A stretch of DNA of 14,079 nt from Coemansia sp. RSA 922 (taxonomy: Eukaryota > Kickxellomycota > Kickxellomycetes > Kickxellales > Kickxellaceae). Each line of letters begins with the position of its first letter. Position 1 is the stretch's first letter. A model generated the notes under the pieces. It saw only the letters and a list, made by a program, of their open reading frames with translations, made no database searches and was not told the origin of the DNA. The stretch is from positions 1 through 14,079 of the forward strand of contig JANBQS010000651.1 in the NCBI GenBank assembly GCA_027577415.1, read 5' to 3'. Below, piece after piece: positions 1-7,388 of the stretch. The position numbers were made by a program, and so were the translations under genes.

Positions 1-171
1 TGGGCTCGCTTCCGAGACGTGCGACTCGGTAGCACATTGCCGCCGCTGGCGCGAGTAGTAGTAGAAGATGCATTGGCAGGTGTAAGGCTGGTGTTGCTGT
101 GCGTATGGCCATTTTTGCGAGTTGTGTGTGCGGATCTTGAATATGAGTGGGAAGTATCGAGACGGGGGTGT
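1..171. other. Unassigned left-edge flank
   Basis: This stretch lies downstream of the deaminase stop codon and runs off the window. No gene is recognised. On the minus strand one frame is open from an ATG at 215 to the window edge and reads as Ser/Thr/Ala/Arg-rich residues, but that ATG lies inside the deaminase tail and the peptide matches no family I know. A plus-strand frame is also open from base 1 to 270, with a hydrophobic, non-descript translation antisense to the deaminase. It most likely holds the deaminase 3' UTR and possibly the edge of a neighbour. Confidence 0.3.
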
Positions 172-1438
172 TTAAAAGGGATTGCCGACAGGTGCAGCGG
201 GCGCAAGAGAGTCATCAATTCTTACACCATGGATATCGCTGGAGCTGTCGGCAAGTATGTTGGCAGGTGAGGGCGTAGAGGCAGCAGGAGTAGCGGCAGT
301 TGTTGTGTCGCCGTTTCTGTCTTCATCGTCGCTGAATGGCTGGCTGCTGACATCACCATCATCGTTGTCGTCGTCGTCGCCAGCATCGCTGGCATCCTCA
401 TCTGCGCTTGACTGAGAAGCATCGCTGGTATTACTGTCTTTGATAGCTGCTGTTCCAACTGGTGGGAGCACACCGGAACCAAAGGAGGCGGCAGGATCGC
501 TGTTGGCAAGTTTGGAGATGGACCCCTTCAGACCAATGTGCTGACGGCCGATCAGCTGTTCCTGGACCTGTTCAATACTCTTAAAGTAGCGCACGGTTTT
601 CACATGAAGCTCCAGGGTAGCATCCTCGTCACAGACAATCATGGCCGAGGGGTGAAGCTGTACAACAGACACGGTCCACATGTGGTTGACGCCTTCCTCT
701 ATGCACTTGGCCAGGGCCACGGCCTTGTGTGCGCCAGTGATGATAAGCAAAACCTCGCGCGCAGCACGCACAGTACCCACGCCAACAGTCAAAGCCAGCT
801 TGGGGACCTTATTGACGTCGCCGCCAAAGAAGCGGGCGTTGGCTAGAACAGTCTCGTAAGCCAGGGTCTTGACACGAGTGACGGACTCGAGGGAGCTACC
901 GGGCTCATTGAAGGCGATGTGACCGTCGGGGCCAATACCGCCCAAAAACAGCTCGATGCCGCCAACCTCTTTGATTTTGTCCTCGTATCGCTGGCACTCC
1001 GCGGCTAGGTCGTCAGCGTTGCCGTCAAGCATGTGGACATTTTCAGGTCGCAGGTTAATATGGTCGTAGAGGTGGCGGTGCATAAATGCACAGTAGCTCT
1101 CAGGATGCGAGCGCGGCAGGCCGACATACTCGTCCATGCTGAAAGTAATCACGTGGCGGAAAGAGACCTCACCACGTTTGTAGTAGTCAACCAAGTGCCA
1201 GTATACTTCGACGGGAGTTGAGCCCGTGGGAAGTCCCAGCACAAACGGGCGCTTTCGAGTGGGTTTGAATTCGTTGATTCGCTGTCGGACATAGTTGGCT
1301 AAACGTGCAATAAAGACGGGGGGGTTCGTTTTAGTATGTGCTTACAAAGAGTGGTGAATTACAAAAGATAGCGAAATGTGGCTACCTACCTGTGTAGTAG
1401 GCCACAGCCTTGGGGTCGTCGCGAATTATGAGCCGCAT
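172..1438 (-). CDS. NAG1: Glucosamine-6-phosphate deaminase (NagB/Nag1 family), two exons, acidic C-terminal extension
   Basis: Predicted CDS is complement(join(172..1298,1390..1438)), 391 residues. It converts glucosamine-6-phosphate to fructose-6-phosphate and ammonia, the last step of cytosolic GlcNAc catabolism. Exon 1 encodes [16 protein letters not shown], a typical NagB N-terminus; splicing restores ...[12 protein letters not shown] and then [11 protein letters not shown]. Numbering coincides with E. coli NagB: catalytic Asp72 (MDEYVG), Asp141 and His143 ([13 protein letters not shown]) and Glu148 are all present, as are Arg158, Lys160, Thr161 and Tyr254 of the allosteric pocket. The core ends near residue 270. 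About 120 further residues form a Ser/Ala/Asp-rich tail with an acidic run near 320-345, absent from standard family members of roughly 265-290 residues. It is divergent from the deacetylase. A GTAAGA donor-like site at 225 could re-splice the last residues, so the extreme C-terminus is less certain than the core. Confidence 0.95.
348..381. repeat. GTC/ATC trinucleotide tract coding for Asp run
   Basis: An imperfect trinucleotide repeat inside the deaminase tail; on the minus strand it reads as GAC/GAT codons giving [10 protein letters not shown]. Such tracts are prone to length change, so the tail length may vary between strains. Confidence 0.7.
1299..1389 (-). other. Spliceosomal intron of the deaminase gene (91 bases)
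   Basis: On the minus strand the intron begins GTAGGT at 1389 and ends TTTAG at 1299. A branch-point-like TACTAAAAC lies at 1336-1328, about 30 bases before the acceptor, and no other AG lies between them. It splits the Ala17 codon (phase 1). Removing it joins the NagB N-terminal peptide to the core in frame, giving continuous family-like sequence; without splicing the frame meets TAG right after the donor. Confidence 0.9.
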
Positions 1439-1986
1439 TGCTTTAGGCTAGCCGGGACACCGGCGAAATTAGACGAGAAAACCTGGCTTTGCTGGAAAGG
1501 AGAAAGAGGAGAAATAGTGATATGCCAGCAACAGGTTAAAAACGAGAAGAAAAAATAAAATAAAATAAAATAAAACAGGTGAGAAAAGATGAGTCTGTGC
1601 GCGAGGCACTAATCTGCGCCTAGACCCCCCACTGCGATTGGCGGATAAGAGCTGCAATCTTTCGCTTGTCACGTTGGTGGGATTGTGGCAGCTGATTAGC
1701 GGGCATTTATTCGGAGAGGTTCAATTTGGGCTGCTATCCCCAACACGGCCCTTTTTAGGGCGGCACTGTGCATGCGGGATGGCCGAGAAATTGGCCATTC
1801 TGCAGCCATTGGACGAAGCAGCAACTCTTTTACGGACAGCTGCAGCAGCGACAGTAGATTGCAAGTACTTAAAAAGAGGCCAGGCGCCCGCTCCGCCCTA
1901 CCAGGTCTCATCATCTCGCACCTCTTTTCCCCACCTCTTTTTTTTTTTTACAAACTCTCTAGCCCCCTTTTTTTCACATACCTCAC
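1439..1986. promoter_or_regulatory. Shared divergent promoter of deaminase and deacetylase genes
   Basis: These 548 bases separate the start codons of the two GlcNAc-catabolic genes and contain no convincing gene. Visible elements: three ATTGG (inverted CCAAT) pentamers at 1637, 1790 and 1808; a perfect GCCGG-GACA-CCGGC inverted repeat at 1451-1464, 13 bases before the deaminase ATG; a GCCCT-TTTT-AGGGC inverted repeat at 1748-1761; a TATA-like TTAAAAA at 1869; and a long C/T-rich run from about 1916 to 1980 just before the deacetylase ATG, common near fungal transcription starts. Shared control of both genes is an inference from arrangement; no GlcNAc-specific operator is recognised. Confidence 0.7.
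1551..1575. repeat. AAAAT pentanucleotide microsatellite
   Basis: About five AAAAT units in tandem, within the divergent promoter on the deaminase side. A short A/T-rich tract of this kind may exclude nucleosomes, but no function can be shown from sequence. Confidence 0.85.
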
Positions 1987-3234
1987 ATGACGACATCAAG
2001 CAGCAGCAGCGGCAATGGTGGCATCATCACGCAGTTCTACAACTGCGTTGTGCTCAAGGACCACAAGCTCGTTGACGATTACGTGTATGTCCAAGACGGC
2101 AAGATCATTGACCCGGCCAAGATGTTCTTTGACGAGCGGCGGGCACCTGACGTGCGTATCGACTGCGGCGGCGGGATTGTGGCGCCAGGATACATTGACG
2201 TGCAGATCAACGGGGCGTTTGGATATGACTTTTCCAACGACACCGACATAATCGACGAGGCAGTGGACAACGTATCCAAGGGCCTGTTGATGCAGGGATG
2301 CACGGCGTACTGCCCCACGACGGTCAGCTCACGGCCCGAGGTGTACAAGCAAGTGCTAGATCACCTAGGACCAAGAGCCGGGTCAGTGGAGCGCGGCGCC
2401 GAGGTTCTGGGTGCGCATGTCGAGGGACCGTTCATTTCGCCTCAGAAGAAGGGCGCTCATGAGCTGGCCACGCTGCGCACGGCCGAGGGTGGGCTGGAGG
2501 CGTTCGACGAGTGCTACGGGCTGGACCGGCTGCGACGCAATGTGGCGTATGTTACCATGGCACCGGAGGTCAGTGGGGTGCTGGAATCGATCCCAAAGCT
2601 TATTTCCGCCACAGGCATTCGCATAGCAGCCGGCCACTCCAACGCCACGACGGCCGAGGCGACGCAAGCACTGGCTGGTGGGGCGTCGATGATTACGCAT
2701 CTGTTCAACGCCATGCACCCCTTCCACCAGCGCGACCCGGGCGTCATTGGGCTGCTGGGCGCATCCGACACCACCCGCCCCTTCTACGGTATCATCTGTG
2801 ATGGCGTGCATGTCCACCCACACTCAGTGATGATTGCATATCGCGCGCACCCTGACGGTGCCTGCCTCGTAACGGACGCCATGGCGGCGCAGAGCCTGCC
2901 CAACGGCGTGTACAAGCTGGGCGAGATGGACGTCGATGTGCACGACGGCAACGTGTACATCCAGGGCACAAACACCATAGCTGGCGCCGTCATCACCCTG
3001 GCCGAGTGCGTGCGCAACTTTGCCCGCTTCACTGGCGCCTCAAAGGTCGAGGCCCTTGAGAGCGCTACCCTCCACCCCGCGCAGATGCTGGGCATCACCC
3101 ACCGCAAGGGCGTTTTGGCTCACGGCGCCGACGCTGATATCATTGTCCTCGACCACGAGCTTAACGTCCAGCGCATCTTTGTCGCCGGCAGGGAGGCTAC
3201 GCGCGAAAACGTCTCCTACAAGAACAAGCTATGA
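1987..3234 (+). CDS. DAC1: N-acetylglucosamine-6-phosphate deacetylase (NagA/Dac1 family)
   Basis: A 415-residue, intronless, complete cytosolic enzyme of the amidohydrolase superfamily. It removes acetate from GlcNAc-6-phosphate to give glucosamine-6-phosphate, the substrate of the divergently encoded deaminase. Motifs in order: APGYIDVQINGAFGYDF (66-82), HVEGPFISPQKKGAHE (144-159) with metal ligand Glu146, AAGHSNAT with His217, THLFNAMHPF with His238, DGVHVHP (272-278) and LVTDAM with catalytic Asp297. A C-terminal GVLAHGADADIIVLD (375-389) closes the small beta domain typical of the family. Length is close to other fungal and animal members. The ATG at 1987 follows a C/T-rich leader and is the natural start. 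The 3' end, with codons for YKNKL and the stop, lies inside an imperfect tandem duplication. Confidence 0.96.
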   Translation: MTTSSSSSGNGGIITQFYNCVVLKDHKLVDDYVYVQDGKIIDPAKMFFDERRAPDVRIDCGGGIVAPGYIDVQINGAFGYDFSNDTDIIDEAVDNVSKGLLMQGCTAYCPTTVSSRPEVYKQVLDHLGPRAGSVERGAEVLGAHVEGPFISPQKKGAHELATLRTAEGGLEAFDECYGLDRLRRNVAYVTMAPEVSGVLESIPKLISATGIRIAAGHSNATTAEATQALAGGASMITHLFNAMHPFHQRDPGVIGLLGASDTTRPFYGIICDGVHVHPHSVMIAYRAHPDGACLVTDAMAAQSLPNGVYKLGEMDVDVHDGNVYIQGTNTIAGAVITLAECVRNFARFTGASKVEALESATLHPAQMLGITHRKGVLAHGADADIIVLDHELNVQRIFVAGREATRENVSYKNKL

Positions 3235-3299
3235 GCTACTTTACTTGCTCAAGCACTGCCTACAATAACAAGCTATGAGCTACTTGTTCAAGCACTGCC
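3217..3299. repeat. Imperfect tandem duplication across the deacetylase stop codon
   Basis: Copy 1 (3217-3260, 44 bases) contains the last five deacetylase codons, the TGA stop and 26 bases beyond. Copy 2 (3261-3299, 39 bases) follows directly with the same order: codons for YNNKL, TGA, then the same trailer. They differ by one G/T change, one C/T change and a 5-base insertion in copy 1. Because copy 2 lies after the real stop it is not translated. The pattern suggests a local duplication that later drifted. Confidence 0.9.
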
Positions 3300-3390
3300 T
3301 GCGCGCCTGTGTATTTATACTACGCGTCGCCGCTGCCAACATCTTTTTTCTTTTAACGATACCACTCGTCTTTTTAATAATAGTCTGTCC
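3300..3390 (+). promoter_or_regulatory. Proximal promoter of the rec8-like gene with an ACGCGT box
   Basis: The gap between the deacetylase stop and this gene's ATG is only 156 bases, and half of it is the tandem repeat. The remainder holds a TATA-like GTATTTATAC (3311-3320) immediately followed by ACGCGT (3322-3327), the core of the MluI cell-cycle box bound by MBF in yeasts, then a T-rich run before the start codon. S. pombe rec8 is a known MBF-type target in meiosis; function here is inferred. Confidence 0.5.
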
Positions 3391-5481
3391 ATGTTCTACT
3401 CCCAGGACCTGCTCTGTCGCCGCAGCGGCCGCTTTGCCGTTATCTGGCTGCTGGCTCACACTTCACCACGCGCCAGATCGCGCTATGTCTCGAACAAGGA
3501 CGTGTCAGCCATCGACATCCCCCGCACTTGTGCCGACATACTCCTTCCGCCAGCCCCAATGTCTCTTCGCTTTGTCTCGACCTTGCTGCTGGGTCTGGCT
3601 CAGACTTTGGGCCGCCAGGCCACTCTACTCCATGCCGACACTCATGCCGCCAGATCAAGGATAGTTACTGCTCCCTGGGTCGCTTTCAGCCGCTCCGTTG
3701 CCAATTCGCATATGCTGCCACCCGCAGAGGCTATCGCCAATATCCACGCAATTACCCTGCCCGACGCCCTTGTCCCAGAGTACCCCAATTGGCATGCCAG
3801 CAGCGAACACTGGGTGCTGGCTTCGGCCGGCCTGAATGGAGATGTTGATCACAGTCCGCGTCTTCGGGCTTGCCAGCAACTGGGCTGGTTGGGCGAGGTC
3901 AACAACATACACGCCTTGCCTAGCGACAGCAGTGGCATATTGCACAGGTCATCGCCACTAAGAGCTGCATCGTCCCACAGCGGAGCTTCGTATACTGCTG
4001 CTTGGGAGTCTATCTCTATTCCCGACGCCGATATGCGCCCTGTCACACGGCCCGCTGCCAGAAACGACTCGCCAGGCCTGTTGCTTATTCGTTCATCCTC
4101 GCCCGCTCAGCCCATTCTGCCTGTTCCCTCCGGTGACGATCTCATCCAACTAGCTGTCGAGGCCGAGGAGCCGTCTTTCCACTTTGATCACGAAGGCAAC
4201 TTGCAGTTCGAGCCACTGGCTGACTCTGATCAGTCCCGCGACCTGTCTCTTGACGCCGAACCGCACACTCAACTCCTCGGCCAGTTCGCGTCTACAGAAG
4301 AGATCGTGCAGGTACCGCATGGACCACGCCTGGACAACAACCCAGCCTCCAATCTTAGCTCGGTAGTAAGGGACGAGCAGGCGCTCGAAATCGCAGAGAC
4401 CGACGTCTTGTGCAATGCTGGCACCTCAGGCCAGGAGCGCCCGGCAAAGCGGCAAAGGATTACCAGAAGACAACTTGCCGAGATGTGTAGTGTCGCTGCC
4501 ACTGGTACTTTTATTCAGCGCGTGCCGGATCTCTGGGCCAACACCTGCTATTGGCACGAAGAGTCGCAAGCTACGCTGCATGCTAGGGCTATTAAGAATT
4601 CTCGCTGCCATATCGCTCAGCAAGTCCGCAAGGCCACTGTAATGTACTCAATGCTCGACATCTGTGACGCCACGCAACTTCTTGGGCCACTGCTTCAAGA
4701 AATAGCCAGTCCATTATATGATCATGGTAGTCCGGCCTATAGCGTCCAAGGCCCACTTGCTGACTATGACGACGACGACGGCGGTGTAGATATGTATGAC
4801 GAGGGAGAAGATGCGCTGGAATTGGAGCTGGGCCGTGGAGGGTCTCCCGCAACGAACCATATACTAGCTGACAACGAGCAGTATCCTGACATCCACTTGG
4901 ACATCCCTTGGCTCAACCCAAACATTTTCAATCCAGCCCAGCACAGACAGTCGATGGGCCAGACGCTTTCCATTCGCACCGAATCCAGTCCTGAGCCCAC
5001 CCAGATCCAGCATCGCCGCCAGTCAAGGCAGAGCGTCTCCAGTGCAGGTACTCACGCATCGCGTGCTCCCTCCCTTGACCCGCCCTCGTCGGACGACGGT
5101 ATCGAAATTCAGTCATTCCAGCTTGCTGCCCACAACCTTGGAGAACCCGGGCCTATCCGCTCTCCACTAAGCGAGCATGGCCTAGATTCGTTCTTGGACG
5201 TCACTCGATTTGGCCCTGGCGATTCAGCGGATGGTGGCCAGCTTGCCATTAGTCAATTGGACAAGGACTCGAGCAGCTTTCGCCAGTTTGCGCTGGCTCG
5301 GATGGCAGAACATGGCTCCAATACGCTCGATTTCGACAATCTTTTGCAACACCCTTACCGGAACAGGCGGGTGGCGGCCCGTGCCTTTGCCGATCTCTTG
5401 CAGATGGCTACCAAATCAGTCTTTGCCGTATCACAGAGCAAGCCATTCGCGACGATCAACATTTACACGCTCTATCCTTAA
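3391..5481 (+). CDS. rec8: Rec8-like meiotic cohesin subunit (alpha-kleisin, Rad21/Rec8 family)
   Basis: A 696-residue nuclear kleisin expected to bridge the Smc3 and Smc1 heads of cohesin and hold sister chromatids together in meiosis. The N-terminal domain (about 1-92) begins MFYSQDLLCR and includes IWLLAH, then NKDVSAIDIPRTCADI and MSLRFVSTLLLG, the pattern of Rad21/Rec8 N-termini; the KDV-x-x-ID pattern is closer to Rec8 than to mitotic Rad21. AITLPD (120-125) is also typical of the family. A basic patch at 350-360 (RPAKRQRITRR) may be a nuclear signal and lies at the usual central conserved block. The middle is acidic or Ser/Pro-rich. The C-terminal winged helix (about 626-694) contains RRVAARAFADLLQMATK and ends FATINIYTL. 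It is complete and intronless. Membership of the kleisin family is very secure; assignment to Rec8 rather than Rad21 is likely. Confidence 0.88.
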   Translation: MFYSQDLLCRRSGRFAVIWLLAHTSPRARSRYVSNKDVSAIDIPRTCADILLPPAPMSLRFVSTLLLGLAQTLGRQATLLHADTHAARSRIVTAPWVAFSRSVANSHMLPPAEAIANIHAITLPDALVPEYPNWHASSEHWVLASAGLNGDVDHSPRLRACQQLGWLGEVNNIHALPSDSSGILHRSSPLRAASSHSGASYTAAWESISIPDADMRPVTRPAARNDSPGLLLIRSSSPAQPILPVPSGDDLIQLAVEAEEPSFHFDHEGNLQFEPLADSDQSRDLSLDAEPHTQLLGQFASTEEIVQVPHGPRLDNNPASNLSSVVRDEQALEIAETDVLCNAGTSGQERPAKRQRITRRQLAEMCSVAATGTFIQRVPDLWANTCYWHEESQATLHARAIKNSRCHIAQQVRKATVMYSMLDICDATQLLGPLLQEIASPLYDHGSPAYSVQGPLADYDDDDGGVDMYDEGEDALELELGRGGSPATNHILADNEQYPDIHLDIPWLNPNIFNPAQHRQSMGQTLSIRTESSPEPTQIQHRRQSRQSVSSAGTHASRAPSLDPPSSDDGIEIQSFQLAAHNLGEPGPIRSPLSEHGLDSFLDVTRFGPGDSADGGQLAISQLDKDSSSFRQFALARMAEHGSNTLDFDNLLQHPYRNRRVAARAFADLLQMATKSVFAVSQSKPFATINIYTLYP
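4762..4806. repeat. GAC-rich tract coding an acidic run in the kleisin
   Basis: A short GAC-codon run gives DYDDDDGG and nearby acidic residues at about 458-478 of the kleisin, in the unstructured linker between its two SMC-binding ends. Confidence 0.55.
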
Positions 5482-5516
5482 ATCAATATCATTTATACAG
5501 AGTGAATAGCCTAACA

Positions 5517-7388
5517 TTATTTGGTTTCAGACCAGTTGCTTGGGTCAAAGCCTTCCTCGATAATCGCCGCCAGCGAGCCTTGAGCAATTCCGACCGAGGC
5601 GTCAGCCGAGGTTGCCTCTGATATGACCGAGCGAATAGTATCTAGCTGAGGAGCCAGCACTGCTCGCGATCCATTCACGCCCGCACTGTCTGCACCATCG
5701 TCTGACATGCTATCAGGATTGGCAATGCGCAGTCCCAATGGCTCTTGCAACGTGTTATACAACGCGCAATCAGACGCATAGTCGCCCGTCTGCGCAAGCT
5801 CCCTCGCGCATATGTCAGTGACTTCGCGCAACGGCGGCGACCAGCTTGAAACAGCAACGCTAGTTGGTGGTCCAGCTTGAGCAAGCGCGCTCCATGAGAA
5901 CGCCTGCGCAGTGGGTAGAGTAGTCGCCAGAGGTGCAGATAAGCTGGAGCCATTGATTGTGTCGAGCTCCTCGGCAGAAAGCACAAATGTGCCATGCGCC
6001 GTGGAGCGACTGCCAAACTGCATGCTGCTACTACTTGCAATTGACGACGGCTGGGCTCTTTTACTTTGTACCCTAGGTGGCGGCGACAAACACTTTTCCG
6101 AACCCGAGCGCAACGAGCTAGCACCGAGACCTTGGGGTGCAACGCAACTCATGCTACTGGTCGGTGAATCAAAGATATTGAAGAGCTGCGGGTTGGCCAA
6201 ACCTGGCGTCTCTTGCTCCCACTTTCCCACAGACGCACGGTGCTGCGATCTCACAGTATCGCGGTCGCTAGGCAAGTCCAAGCCCGAAAATAAGGCGCGA
6301 AAGTGTAGCGACGACTCTTTCAAGCTGCTCTTTGCGCTAGTCAGTATTGTAGCGAATCCGTAGGGGCTTACTGGTTGCGTGGGCGGCACATCTGCCATAC
6401 TAGAGGAAACCGACAGTTGCGCCGATGGTCCCGCACGCGACATGGTCTCGAGATCAACTTCGCCGCGCGCAAGAATCTGGAAATGCCGTAATCGCTGGCG
6501 CAGTCCCTTGCCAAACGTCCTCGCAACCACGAGCGATATGGCTGTCATCGCAATGTCGAGCAAGAGCAAAATGACCAAAAAGAAAGTCATGTACTTGCGA
6601 CTAGCAGCATACGCATCCACCTCGTCAGCAGCGACATGGCGGTTGACGACTACTAACTTGTAGATAAAGAAGGCCGGCGAAATAGCCAACACACCAACGC
6701 TGCCGTACATTAGCCAGAGTAGTTCTTGAACTGCCGCAAACAGACACATACAGAGGACAACTGCGCACACAAACAAAATGATTATGTTTTGCATCCAGCC
6801 TCCCTCTCTGCCGCTGGTCTGCTTGGTGATAGTGGCCAATTGCAGCCAAAGCTCCAAGAAAAAGAATGCCGCCAACGTTGCAAGCGACAAGAGTATTTGG
6901 TGGTAATAGAACATGCGCTGCATTTTGAGATCCGCGCCTAGCGCCCGGTACACCTGCCATCCAAACTGCTTTTTCAACTGCCTCCACACCAACCAAGTCT
7001 TGCCTATGCCTCCAATAGCTAGCACCGTAATACTGATCGCCTGTAGGGCCGCCATGCCCAACATCGGGCCGGTCTGAGCTAGCTGTGCCGCCTGGATAAG
7101 CAGAAGGAGCAAGTCGAATGCCGTCGCCGCCGTGATCAGAGGCTCGCTGCGTACATGAAGCGCTGCATAGGAGAGGATAAACGCAAATATTTGGGCCGCG
7201 ATAAAACCACTGTCATATACGATATAAAGCGACGTCTGGTTCGAGATGTCCGGCTGGTAGCTGCGCAGTCGCGAAATGAAACAGCTCTCAAGGGATATGT
7301 TTATGATGGCCTGGCATGCTGCAATAACAAGAAAAACCTGCGACGCCGGCGACCAGCTGTCGCCGCGCAACAAAGGCGAAGTAAGCAT
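5517..7388 (-). CDS. Multi-spanning membrane protein, UPF0658 (fungal Golgi membrane protein)-like, with long cytosolic tail
   Basis: A 623-residue protein starting at the ATG at 7388 (MLTSPLLRGDSW). The reading frame is open 115 codons further upstream, but those residues are Cys/Ser-rich, unlike a structured domain, and cover likely promoter sequence. About eight hydrophobic segments are visible near residues 16-36, 58-78, 83-103, 108-128, 160-184, 200-222, 225-248 and 266-288. Between segments 4 and 5 lies FGWQVYRALGADLKMQRMF (142-160), which resembles the conserved loop of the UPF0658 family named for S. pombe Golgi proteins; the biochemical role is unknown. Residues about 310-623 form a Ser/Ala/Pro-rich hydrophilic tail without a recognised domain. 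The gene converges on rec8 with only 35 bases between stop codons. A distant alternative is another fungal seven- or eight-span receptor-like family. Confidence 0.7.
   Translation of the reverse strand: MLTSPLLRGDSWSPASQVFLVIAACQAIINISLESCFISRLRSYQPDISNQTSLYIVYDSGFIAAQIFAFILSYAALHVRSEPLITAATAFDLLLLLIQAAQLAQTGPMLGMAALQAISITVLAIGGIGKTWLVWRQLKKQFGWQVYRALGADLKMQRMFYYHQILLSLATLAAFFFLELWLQLATITKQTSGREGGWMQNIIILFVCAVVLCMCLFAAVQELLWLMYGSVGVLAISPAFFIYKLVVVNRHVAADEVDAYAASRKYMTFFLVILLLLDIAMTAISLVVARTFGKGLRQRLRHFQILARGEVDLETMSRAGPSAQLSVSSSMADVPPTQPVSPYGFATILTSAKSSLKESSLHFRALFSGLDLPSDRDTVRSQHRASVGKWEQETPGLANPQLFNIFDSPTSSMSCVAPQGLGASSLRSGSEKCLSPPPRVQSKRAQPSSIASSSSMQFGSRSTAHGTFVLSAEELDTINGSSLSAPLATTLPTAQAFSWSALAQAGPPTSVAVSSWSPPLREVTDICARELAQTGDYASDCALYNTLQEPLGLRIANPDSMSDDGADSAGVNGSRAVLAPQLDTIRSVISEATSADASVGIAQGSLAAIIEEGFDPSNWSETK

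Noticed and set aside
172..1242. A single-exon deaminase starting at the GTG at 1242.
   Set aside because: That codon is an internal valine; the conserved N-terminus is found across a clear 91-base intron with ATG at 1438.
2383..2823. Antisense frames of 80-150 codons on the minus strand of the deacetylase gene.
   Set aside because: They overlap a strongly conserved gene and show no domain or motif; they are composition shadows in GC-rich coding DNA.
5188..5208. A possible separase site (D-x-x-R, residues 603-606 of the kleisin).
   Set aside because: The motif is too short and degenerate; several similar strings occur in the linker, so no single site can be supported.
5911..6363. A 150-codon plus-strand frame opposite the membrane-protein tail.
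   Set aside because: It lies fully antisense to a low-complexity coding region and its translation has no recognisable features.
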